Shown in pieces: positions 1 to 5,757 of a stretch of 5,758 nt of DNA. The stretch's first letter is position 1, and every line of letters begins with the position of its first letter. Position numbers and translations under genes: made by a program. Under the pieces are notes generated by a model. That model was given only the letters and a program-made list of their open reading frames with translations, ran no database searches and was not told the origin of the DNA. The stretch comes from CAMEON01 sp963609805 (GTDB lineage: Bacteria > Bacillota > Clostridia > Oscillospirales > CAG-272): contig CAVDLN010000105.1 of NCBI GenBank assembly GCA_963609805.1, positions 1 through 5,758 on the forward strand. The letters run 5' to 3'.

Positions 1-860
1 ACCTTGTTGAACTGGTGTCCGCGCACCATGCCGCGCTCATCGGCACGGTAGGAACCTGCCTCACGGCGGAAGCAGGGCGTGTAGGCGAACAGCTTCTTGG
101 GCAGGTCGGCCTCCGTCAGAATCTCATTGCGGTACAGCGACGCCAGCGCCGCCTCGGCGGTCGGCAGCATGTAGTGCACGCGCCCGTCGGTCGGGTTCTC
201 GATCTTGTACACCTCATCGGCGAACTTGGGGAACTGTCCCGCCGTCAGGCCGCATTCGTACTCCAGCATGTGCGGGGGCAGGATCATCTCGTAGCCGTCC
301 GCCAGATGCGTATCCATAAAGTAGTTGAGCAGCGCCCACTCCAGACGGGCGCCCATGCCGCGGTAAATCCAGAATCCGGATCCCGCCAGCTTGGTGCCGC
401 GCGGATAGTCGATAAGGCCCAGATCCGTGCAGAGATCCACATGGTTCTTCGGCTCGAAATCAAACTTTCTCGGCTCGCCCCAGTAGCGCAGGGGCTGGTT
501 GTTTTCCTTGCCGCCCGGCAGCAGATCCTCATCCGGCAGGTTGGGCAGACCCAGCATCAGCTCGGTGTAGCGCTCCTCGATTTCCTTGATCTTTTCGTCG
601 TTTGCCTTTGTCTTGGCGGACAGCTCCTTCATTTCGGCGAACAGAGCCGTGACGTCCTTCCCTTCCTTCTTGTACTGCGGGATCATCTTGTTGGTCTTAT
701 TCGCCTCTGCCTTCATGGCCTCGTTTCCGGCAATCAGCGTGCGGCGCTCGCCGTCCAGCTTCAGAATCTCCTCAATGTCCTCCCGCGCGTCCTTGCCTTT
801 TTTCGCAAGCCTTGCAATGACTTTCTCGGGGTTTTCCTTGATATACTTAATGTCCAGCAT
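1..860 (-). CDS. serS: Seryl-tRNA synthetase, N-terminal two thirds (cut by window edge)
   Basis: Cytoplasmic class II synthetase that charges tRNA-Ser with serine. I translated the reverse strand by hand: 286 whole codons starting MLDIKYIKENPEKVIARL and running off the left edge; the family is usually about 420-430 residues, so roughly 140 are missing. Residues about 27-105 are rich in K/E heptad-like sequence and match the long coiled-coil arm that grips the tRNA variable arm. The catalytic core follows: GARLEWALL (motif 1 region), AGQFPKF at 207-213, the serine-binding TAE at 234-236 and class II motif 2 starting FRREAG at 264. Motif 2 reads EAGSYRADERGMVRGHQFNKV, a variant of the E. coli-type EAGSAGRDTRG form. 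The start is supported by AAGGAG (plus-strand 870-875), nine bases upstream. It lies 68 bases after parB, with no obvious terminator and no room for a T-box leader, so co-transcription with parAB is plausible. Confidence 0.96.
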   Translation of the reverse strand, partial: MLDIKYIKENPEKVIARLAKKGKDAREDIEEILKLDGERRTLIAGNEAMKAEANKTNKMIPQYKKEGKDVTALFAEMKELSAKTKANDEKIKEIEERYTELMLGLPNLPDEDLLPGGKENNQPLRYWGEPRKFDFEPKNHVDLCTDLGLIDYPRGTKLAGSGFWIYRGMGARLEWALLNYFMDTHLADGYEMILPPHMLEYECGLTAGQFPKFADEVYKIENPTDGRVHYMLPTAEAALASLYRNEILTEADLPKKLFAYTPCFRREAGSYRADERGMVRGHQFNK

Positions 861-928
861 GGTTTTCTTCTCCTTTTTCTTTCCGTTCCCTCGCGGGAAT
901 CTTTCTGATTATTCAAAGTTATTTATAT

Positions 929-1831
929 TTATTCGAATATATTCTGTCCCGCAAGCTTTTTCAGCAGTTCCTCAAGGTCTCCGTCGTCCTCGTAGGAAAG
1001 CTCCACAACCCGTTTGCGCGGTGTCCGTCGGATCTTTACGCGGCGTCCCAGCGTACGCATCATGCGCTCCTCCAGATCCTTCATGTACACCTTTTTCTGC
1101 TCATCCGCTTCCGCCCCGGGTTCATCGTCCTCCGCCCGCCCGGCGGTCTGCTCGGTCGCCTGCTTTGCGGATGCGGCAAGCTTCTCCGCCTCCCGCACGG
1201 ACAGTTCCTTTTCCGCGATGCGGCGCGCCATGGCAATCTGCTTTTCCTCATCCTCAACCGTCAGCAGTGCGCGCGCGTGTCCTGCGGACAGGCTGCCGTC
1301 GCGCAGCATGTTCAGAATCTCCTCCGGCAGATCCAGCAGCCGCAGCAGATTGGCCACCGTCGAACGGTTTTTGCCCGCCTGCGATGCGACCTGATCCTGC
1401 GTCAGCCCGAATTTGTCAATCAGCATTCGGTACGCCATGGCTTCCTCAACCGGGTTCAGATCTTTGCGCTGCACGTTTTCGATCAGTGCGACCTTGGCTA
1501 CCTCCAGATCGTCCCCGGTCATGACGGACACCGGAATTTCGTCGATTCCCGCCATTTCCGCCGCCCTGAACCGGCGTTCTCCGGCGACAATCTCATATTT
1601 TCCCGGTTCAAACTCTATCTCGCGCACCAGTATCGGCTGGATTACGCCGTGCTCGCGGACGGAATCCGCCAGCAGCTGCAGCGCGTTCATGTCAAAATCC
1701 TTGCGGGGCTGATCGCGCCGTGCCTGTATATCCTTCAGCGCAAGTTTGGTTACGGGTCCTTTGCTTTCAAAGCTGTTGTCGTCCAGCAGGGAGTAAAAAT
1801 CCCGTCCCAGACCGCCTTTGCTCTTTCCCAT
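929..1831 (-). CDS. parB: ParB/Spo0J chromosome-partitioning protein (CTP-dependent parS-binding clamp)
   Basis: 300 residues, a normal size for chromosomal ParB. It binds parS, closes into a CTP-loaded clamp that slides onto flanking DNA, stimulates ParA and recruits SMC. Visible parts: a short basic N-terminus with GGLGRD (residues 6-11), which fits the ParA-stimulating peptide; the ParB/Srx nucleotide domain with GERRFRAA (84-91) and ENVQRKDLNP (118-127); a helix-turn-helix at about 143-168 (LTQDQVASQAGKNRSTVANL); an acidic, low-complexity linker at about 218-247; and a charged C-terminal dimerisation region. Arg156 sits where parS-specific ParBs carry Arg and Noc carries Gln (from memory of published specificity work), so I call it ParB rather than Noc. 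It starts 14 bases after the parA stop, behind AAAGGAAGG, and is surely co-transcribed with parA. Its likely targets lie about 900 bases upstream in the array. Confidence 0.97.
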   Translation of the reverse strand: MGKSKGGLGRDFYSLLDDNSFESKGPVTKLALKDIQARRDQPRKDFDMNALQLLADSVREHGVIQPILVREIEFEPGKYEIVAGERRFRAAEMAGIDEIPVSVMTGDDLEVAKVALIENVQRKDLNPVEEAMAYRMLIDKFGLTQDQVASQAGKNRSTVANLLRLLDLPEEILNMLRDGSLSAGHARALLTVEDEEKQIAMARRIAEKELSVREAEKLAASAKQATEQTAGRAEDDEPGAEADEQKKVYMKDLEERMMRTLGRRVKIRRTPRKRVVELSYEDDGDLEELLKKLAGQNIFE

Positions 1832-1845
1832 ACTTCCTTCCTTTC

Positions 1846-2607
1846 TCAGATGCGCGATGCCAGCTCGTTTGCCACGCTCATGTACTCCTTGGTTCCCTTC
1901 CCCGATTTATCGTAGTAGTAAATCGGTTCTCCGTAGCCGGGCGCCTCCGAAAGCTTGACGCTGCGCGTGATGGGCGTGGAAAACAGCTTGCCGCCGTAGT
2001 GCTTCTCAATCTGCTTCTCCACCTGCTGCGTCAGCAGCAGCCGCTTGGTGTACATGGTCAGCAGTATGCCCGTGATGTTCAGGGCGCTGTTGTAATTGTC
2101 ATGCACCGTGCGGATGGTCTTGCTGAGCTGGGACAGTCCCTCCAGCGCGTAGAATTCGCACTGCATCGGCACAACCACGCCGTCGCTGGCGGTCAGTGAG
2201 TTGACGGTCAGCATGCCGAGGGACGGCGGGCAGTCCACGATGATGTAGTCAAACACCGATTTCAGCGGTTCCATTCCCTTCCGCATGGCGAGGACGGATT
2301 CCTCCCCGTTGAACAGCTCGAATTCCGCGTTGGCCAGCCTGCCGTTGGCGGGTATGGCCCACAGCTTTTCATATTCCGTCTGAATGACGGCGTCCGCCGC
2401 GCCGACCTTGCCCGTCAGCAGGTCGTACATCGTATACTTCAGCGTTTTCTTCGCGATCTTCACGCCAGTCGTCGCGTTTCCCTGCTGGTCCAGATCAATC
2501 AGCAGCGTGCGGTATCCCAGTACACCCAGGCAGGCGGCGACATTGACTGCCGATGTTGTCTTGCCGACTCCGCCCTTCTGGTTTACAAAGGATATGATTT
2601 TTCCCAT
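1846..2607 (-). CDS. parA: ParA/Soj chromosome-partitioning ATPase
   Basis: Walker-type ATPase that binds DNA non-specifically as an ATP dimer and is stimulated by ParB; in spore formers it also influences DnaA. I start it at the internal ATG at 2607 (MGKIISFVNQKGG), not at the upstream ATG at 2718. This gives 253 residues, the same length and N-terminus as B. subtilis Soj, places GGGAGGAGAG at 2614-2623 just upstream, and leaves the promoter (2658-2686) outside the gene. Motifs: deviant Walker A KGGVGKTT (11-18, with signature Lys11 and Lys16), Walker A' DLDQQGN (38-44, Asp40 being the hydrolysis-linked Asp), Walker B DYIIVDCPPS (120-129), and a C-terminal RSVKLSEAPGYGEPI stretch matching the basic DNA-binding region of Soj. 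Residue 41 is Gln where B. subtilis Soj has Pro. It heads the parA-parB unit, directly downstream of the parS array. Confidence 0.97.
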   Translation of the reverse strand: MGKIISFVNQKGGVGKTTSAVNVAACLGVLGYRTLLIDLDQQGNATTGVKIAKKTLKYTMYDLLTGKVGAADAVIQTEYEKLWAIPANGRLANAEFELFNGEESVLAMRKGMEPLKSVFDYIIVDCPPSLGMLTVNSLTASDGVVVPMQCEFYALEGLSQLSKTIRTVHDNYNSALNITGILLTMYTKRLLLTQQVEKQIEKHYGGKLFSTPITRSVKLSEAPGYGEPIYYYDKSGKGTKEYMSVANELASRI

Positions 2608-2613
2608 CCTTTT

Positions 2614-2623
2614 CTCTCCTCCC
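2614..2623 (-). promoter_or_regulatory. Ribosome binding site deciding the parA start
   Basis: The minus strand reads GGGAGGAGAG here, with the GGAGG core (2618-2622) ten bases before the ATG at 2607. No comparable site precedes the longer in-frame start at 2718, so this element supports the 253-residue ParA. Confidence 0.8.
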
Positions 2624-2657
2624 GCGTGTATTTTTGCGGTTTCCCGCGGTCGCGTAC

Positions 2658-2686
2658 AGTATAGCACATTTTTCCGTGCATTGCAA
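2658..2686 (-). promoter_or_regulatory. Sigma-A-type promoter of parA-parB
   Basis: On the minus strand, TTGCAA (2681-2686) is followed by a 17-base spacer and TATACT (2658-2663). TG lies one base before the -10 box, making an extended -10. The predicted transcript start is near 2650, leaving about 43 bases of leader that includes the ribosome binding site. The -35 box is 49 bases from the nearest parS-like site (2736-2751), well within the range over which ParB clamps spread, so repression by ParB is possible; that is inference. Confidence 0.82.
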
Positions 2687-2770
2687 GAGACTTCACGGGA
2701 GAATCGGTAATTTTTCATATTGTCGGCTCTTCCGTTTTTTCATATGAAACATTTTTTCACCGTTTTCACA

Positions 2771-2899
2771 TGTTTCATGTGAAACATTTTCACGTGAAAC
2801 ATTTTTCACCGTTTTCGCATGTTTCACGTGAAACATTTTCACGTGAAACATTTTTCACCGTTTTCGCATGTTTCATGTGAAACATTTTCACGTGAAACA
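2771..2899. repeat. 49-base tandem repeats, each carrying two parS-like sites
   Basis: Units begin at 2771, 2820 and 2869, exactly 49 bases apart. Each is a 16-base TGTTTCAYGTGAAACA site, 15 more bases that form a second site (TTTTCACGTGAAACA), and an 18-base spacer TTTTTCACCGTTTTCGCA. Units 2771-2819 and 2820-2868 differ at one base (T2778 versus C2827). The third keeps its two sites (to 2899) but, instead of the spacer, continues with further 15-base site copies. A degenerate earlier unit is visible as the site at 2736-2751 plus a 19-base version of the spacer (2752-2770). Confidence 0.92.
2820..2835. promoter_or_regulatory. parS: Perfect parS site (central)
   Basis: Exact 16-base palindrome TGTTTCACGTGAAACA, the first site of the middle 49-base unit, and so a likely high-affinity ParB nucleation point. 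Confidence 0.93.
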
Positions 2900-2929
2900 T
2901 TTTCACGTGAAACATTTTCACATGAAACA
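2884..2929. repeat. 15-base ladder of three overlapping parS-like sites
   Basis: Three sites (2884-2899, 2899-2914, 2914-2929) follow one another at 15-base steps, each sharing its first A with the last A of the one before. The first two are identical (ATTTTCACGTGAAACA); the third has CACATG at its centre. Together with the site at 2869-2884 this gives four sites in 61 bases with no spacer. Confidence 0.9.
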
Positions 2930-2947
2930 CGGTTATCCGTGGTTTCA
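2923..2947. other. Imperfect hairpin inside the parS array
   Basis: TGAAAC-ACGG (2923-2932) can pair with CCGT-G-GTTTCA (2937-2947) around a TTAT loop, with one bulged G at 2941: ten base pairs in all. There is no T-run after it on either strand, so it is not a standard intrinsic terminator. Its outer arms are parS half-sites, so it may simply be a parS copy altered by insertion. Confidence 0.4.
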
Positions 2948-3002
2948 GTTGTTTCAAGTGAAAAAATTTTCGTGAAGCATCCGGTTCCTTGCGTTTTTCG
3001 TA

Positions 3003-3018
3003 TGTTTCACGTGAAACA
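3003..3018. promoter_or_regulatory. parS: Perfect parS site abutting the rsmG stop codon
   Basis: Exact TGTTTCACGTGAAACA, isolated 53 bases (centre to centre) from the next site and separated from the rsmG stop codon (3020-3022) by a single base. It is not part of the tandem repeats, so it may be the older single parS of this locus; that is inference. Confidence 0.93.
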
Positions 3019-3019
3019 C

Positions 3020-3772
3020 TCAACCGAGCGGCCTTCTCTTTATCTGCCCGAACTGCCGTGGAAATTCGGTGGGTGTCGGCAGCTGCTTGCATACGGTAAT
3101 TATTGTTCTCGTCTCACCGTCGTTCAACGTATGCAGCGTCATCCCTTCGCACGCCGCCTCCCCGCCGCCGAGGCGGCGGATGCCCTCCCGTGCCTGCGTC
3201 AGCTCCGCCTCGCCGGCGGCTCCTTTCAGAAACAGAGTCTCACCACCGACCCGGCAGAGCGGCAGGCATAGCTCGTCCAGAACCTCCAGCCTTGCGACGG
3301 CGCGGCTGACCACGGCATCAAAGGACTCCCTGTAATTTTTATCTTTTCCGAGCTCCTCCGCCCGCGCGGCCACGGCACGTATGCCGTCAAGGCCGAGCAG
3401 GTGCGCCGTCTCCTCCACATATCTTATTTTTTTGCCGGTGCTGTCGATGGCCGTGATGCGCAGATCGGGGCGGAGAATTGCCAAGGGGAATGTCGGGAAT
3501 CCGCCGCCGCAGCCGACATCCGCCACCGTCGCGCCGGCCGGAAATCTGTCGGCAACCAGCGCGCAGTCGGCGTAGTGAAGGGGGATGATTTTATCCGCCG
3601 TATCCAGCGCCGTCAGGTTCATGACGGCATTGACCGAGAGCATACGCTCGGTCAATGCGTAAAATTTATCCGCAGCCTCATCGTTTATATATTTTTCAAG
3701 TCTGTTTGCCCGGAAAGTCTCCGAAAACAGTGCCGCAAACCGCGCTTGCTTTTCCTTCTCATCAAACTCCAT
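3020..3772 (-). CDS. rsmG: 16S rRNA guanine-N7 methyltransferase RsmG (GidB)
   Basis: 250 residues, close to the usual length of about 240. It transfers a methyl group from S-adenosylmethionine to N7 of G527 (E. coli numbering) in the 530 loop of 16S rRNA; loss in other bacteria gives low-level streptomycin resistance. Visible motifs: MNLTA (51-55); the SAM-binding glycine loop DVGCGGGFP (85-93); the ribose-contacting acidic position in AIDSTGKK (Asp110); RAEEL (137-141); SRAVARLEVL (156-165); and the family's C-terminal tail with FPRQFGQIKRRPLG. The ATG at 3772 is preceded by AAAGGA (plus-strand 3779-3784) at six bases' spacing. It follows mnmG by 33 bases and is probably co-transcribed with it. 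Its stop codon lies one base from a perfect parS site, and I see no convincing terminator after it. Confidence 0.97.
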   Translation of the reverse strand: MEFDEKEKQARFAALFSETFRANRLEKYINDEAADKFYALTERMLSVNAVMNLTALDTADKIIPLHYADCALVADRFPAGATVADVGCGGGFPTFPLAILRPDLRITAIDSTGKKIRYVEETAHLLGLDGIRAVAARAEELGKDKNYRESFDAVVSRAVARLEVLDELCLPLCRVGGETLFLKGAAGEAELTQAREGIRRLGGGEAACEGMTLHTLNDGETRTIITVCKQLPTPTEFPRQFGQIKRRPLG

Positions 3773-3805
3773 GCTTTTTCCTTTCGGCTTTCTTCCGCAA
3801 TAAGG

Positions 3806-5677
3806 TTACTTCAGTCCGACATACAGAAGCAGCACCGATATGTCGGCGGGGCTGACTCCGCTGATTCTGGATGCCTGTCCGACCGTCAGCGGCTTCTGCG
3901 CCGCCAGCTTCTGTGCCGCCTCAATGCGCAGCCCTCGGATGGACGCATAGGGAAGGTCGGGTGACAGGTGTCTGTCCTCCAGCTTTTTCTGCCGCTCCAC
4001 CTCCGCAAGCTCCCGCTTGATGTAGCCGGCGTACTTGACATCGGTTTCCACCGTGTGGCGCACGGAGAGGGGCAGGGAAGGACGTGCGGCATCCACGGGC
4101 GCCAGTGCCTCGTAGGAAACCTGCGGGCGGCGCAGAAGATCCGCCAGGGAAATACCCGACACCGCCGGCTCCATGCCCCACGACTCCAGCAGGGGATTGA
4201 TCTTCTCCGGAGACAGGTAGGTTTTCTCCAGCCGCTCCCGCTCGTGCTGCTCCGCCTCCCGCTTGCGCAGGAACGCCGCATACCGTTCCTCCGGGACAAG
4301 ACCGCAGGCGTACCCCGTCGGCGTCAGGCGAAGGTCGGCATTGTCCTGCCGCAGCAGCAGGCGGAATTCCGAACGGCTGGTCATCATGCGGTAGGGTTCG
4401 TTGGTGCCGCGCGTGACCAGATCGTCAATCAGCGTGCCGATATAGCTGCCGGAACGGGGAAGAATCATCGGCGGCTTTCCCAGCACCGACAGTGCCGCGT
4501 TGATGCCGGCGACCAGCCCCTGCGCCGCCGCCTCCTCATAGCCGGACGTGCCGTTGAACTGGCCTGCTCCGTACAGTCCGCCGTGCTCCCGGAATTCCAG
4601 GGTAGGGAAGAGCTGCAGCGGATCGGCGCAGTCATACTCGATCGCATAGGCATAGCGCATGATTTCGGCATGCTCGAAGCCGGTCAGCGAATGCACCATG
4701 CTCTGCTGCACGTCGGTCGGAAGGGAAGTGGAGAAGCCCTGCAGGTACATCTCCTCCGTATCCCGTCCGAGCGGCTCCACAAACAGCTGATGGCGGTCCT
4801 TGTCGGCGAACCGCACGATTTTGTCCTCTATGGACGGGCAGTAGCGGGGCCCCGTCCCGTGTATCTTTCCGGAATACATGGCGGAACGGTGTATGTTTTC
4901 GCGGATAATCCGGTGGGTTTCCGCATTGGTATAGACGATATGGCAGGGTATCTGGTCGAGATGCTCAAAGGCGTCGTCCGCCGTGCGGGCGGAGTAGGGA
5001 ACGGCGTGCCGCTCTCCCGGCTGTTCCTCCAGCGCGTCCAGACGGATCGTGTCCTTCCGGATACGGGCGGGCGTTCCGGTTTTGAAGCGCATCAGCCGTA
5101 TTCCGAGGCGGCGCAGGCTGTCCGACAGTCCGTCGGCGGGCAGGAATCCGTCCGGGCCGGAGGAATAGGAAGCGTCCCCCACAAAGATTTTCCCGCACAG
5201 GTAGGTGCCCGTGGCGACAATGATGCAGCCGCATTCCCATTCCTCGCCGAGACGCGTGCGGAAACCGGTTATTTTTCTTTTCCCGTCAACATCTTTTTCA
5301 TGGATCTCGACGACCTCCGCCTGCAGAAGACGCAGGTTTTCCTGCCTCTCCAGCGTGTGCTTCATGACGGTGTGGTAGAGCTGTCTGTCCGCCTGAATGC
5401 GCTTGGACTGCACGGCGGCACCCTTTCCGGTGTTCAGCGTGCGGCTCTGCAGCGTGACAAGATCCGCCGCCCTTCCCATCTCCCCGCCCAGCGCGTCGAT
5501 TTCGTAGACAAGGTGTCCCTTGGCCGTTCCGCCTATGGAAGGGTTGCAGGGCATATTGGCAATCGAGTCCAGCGACATGGTGCAGAGAACGGTATCGACG
5601 CCCATGCGCGCGGACGCCAGCGCCGCCTCGATTCCTGCGTGTCCCGCCCCGATTACGGCAACCTGTGTTTTGTTCAT
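3806..5677 (-). CDS. mnmG: tRNA uridine 5-carboxymethylaminomethyl modification enzyme MnmG (GidA)
   Basis: 623 residues, full length for the family. With MnmE it uses FAD, a folate one-carbon unit and glycine or ammonium to modify U34 of tRNAs that read two-codon boxes ending in A or G. Motifs in order: dinucleotide-binding GAGHAG (10-15); CNPSIGG (43-49); LNTGKGAAV (80-88); FKTGTPAR (197-204); family signature GPRYCPSIEDKIVRF (275-289), whose Cys279 matches the catalytic Cys277 of the E. coli enzyme; second signature AGQFNGTSGYEEAAAQGLVAG from residue 370; and a C-terminal RISGVSPADI, expected for the MnmE/tRNA-binding helical domain. The ATG at 5677 places GAGHAG at the standard distance. 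The ribosome binding site is weak (GGGA about nine bases upstream, AAAGGA further off). It has its own promoter, so it need not depend on an upstream mnmE. Confidence 0.98.
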   Translation of the reverse strand: MNKTQVAVIGAGHAGIEAALASARMGVDTVLCTMSLDSIANMPCNPSIGGTAKGHLVYEIDALGGEMGRAADLVTLQSRTLNTGKGAAVQSKRIQADRQLYHTVMKHTLERQENLRLLQAEVVEIHEKDVDGKRKITGFRTRLGEEWECGCIIVATGTYLCGKIFVGDASYSSGPDGFLPADGLSDSLRRLGIRLMRFKTGTPARIRKDTIRLDALEEQPGERHAVPYSARTADDAFEHLDQIPCHIVYTNAETHRIIRENIHRSAMYSGKIHGTGPRYCPSIEDKIVRFADKDRHQLFVEPLGRDTEEMYLQGFSTSLPTDVQQSMVHSLTGFEHAEIMRYAYAIEYDCADPLQLFPTLEFREHGGLYGAGQFNGTSGYEEAAAQGLVAGINAALSVLGKPPMILPRSGSYIGTLIDDLVTRGTNEPYRMMTSRSEFRLLLRQDNADLRLTPTGYACGLVPEERYAAFLRKREAEQHERERLEKTYLSPEKINPLLESWGMEPAVSGISLADLLRRPQVSYEALAPVDAARPSLPLSVRHTVETDVKYAGYIKRELAEVERQKKLEDRHLSPDLPYASIRGLRIEAAQKLAAQKPLTVGQASRISGVSPADISVLLLYVGLK

Positions 5678-5728
5678 TTGCTGTTTTCCCGTGATTCCTT
5701 TAATGTAGAATTTCTTTCTGTGCGCTAT

Positions 5729-5757
5729 ATTCTACCATTTTTCGGTATGCGCGTCAA
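5729..5757 (-). promoter_or_regulatory. Sigma-A-type promoter of mnmG-rsmG
   Basis: On the minus strand TTGACG (5752-5757) is followed by a 17-base spacer and TAGAAT (5729-5734), one mismatch in each box. The transcript should start near 5722, giving a leader of about 45 bases before the mnmG ATG. The -35 box is two bases from the window edge, so upstream elements cannot be judged. Confidence 0.8.

Larger units (their letters stand above)
2736..3018. repeat. parS: parS centromere array: eleven copies of the ParB-binding palindrome
   Basis: The stretch between rsmG and the parA promoter is packed with matches to TGTTTCACGTGAAACA, the parS of B. subtilis. Perfect copies: 2820-2835 and 3003-3018. 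One mismatch (CATGTG core): 2771-2786 and 2869-2884. Two mismatches with form ATTTTCACGTGAAACA: 2786-2801, 2835-2850, 2884-2899 and 2899-2914. Two mismatches with form TGTTTCAAGTGAAAAA: 2950-2965. Three mismatches: 2736-2751 and 2914-2929. Neighbouring sites at 15-base spacing share one base. Centre-to-centre spacings from left to right are 35, 15, 34, 15, 34, 15, 15, 15, 36 and 53 bases. Being palindromic, the sites have no strand. Function as ParB loading sites follows from the exact motif and adjacent parAB; how many are occupied cannot be read from sequence. No gene is supported in 2608-3019. Confidence 0.93.

Noticed and set aside
886..899. Terminator between parB and serS (TTCCC-TCGC-GGGAA)
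   Set aside because: Only a five-base-pair stem, with no T-run on the minus strand; it sits in the serS leader and is followed by its ribosome binding site.
15..908. Long plus-strand open frames opposite serS and parB (15-908, 586-1524, 1277-1915)
   Set aside because: Antisense shadows of well-supported minus-strand genes in GC-rich DNA; no recognisable protein family.
861..928. Serine T-box riboswitch upstream of serS
   Set aside because: The gap is 68 bases, too short for a T-box, and I see no match to the conserved antiterminator sequence.
2608..2718. 37-residue N-terminal extension of ParA from the ATG at 2718
   Set aside because: This segment contains the -35 and -10 boxes, lacks a ribosome binding site before 2718, and known Soj proteins begin at MGKII.
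2933..2941. DnaA box (TTATCCGTG)
   Set aside because: Three of nine bases differ from TTATCCACA and there is no cluster of boxes or AT-rich unwinding element; oriC is expected outside the window.
2736..3018. CRISPR array
   Set aside because: Repeats are palindromic parS sites with either no spacer or an identical spacer; CRISPR spacers would be unique and regularly sized.
2790..3092. Minus-strand open frame ending in FHVKMFHVKM-type repeats
   Set aside because: Also a read-through of the parS repeats; it overlaps the end of rsmG in another frame and has no independent support.
2819..3271. Plus-strand open frame with repeated MFHVKH-like residues
   Set aside because: It is the parS palindrome array read as protein and then continues antisense through the 3' end of rsmG; no ribosome binding site and no family resemblance.
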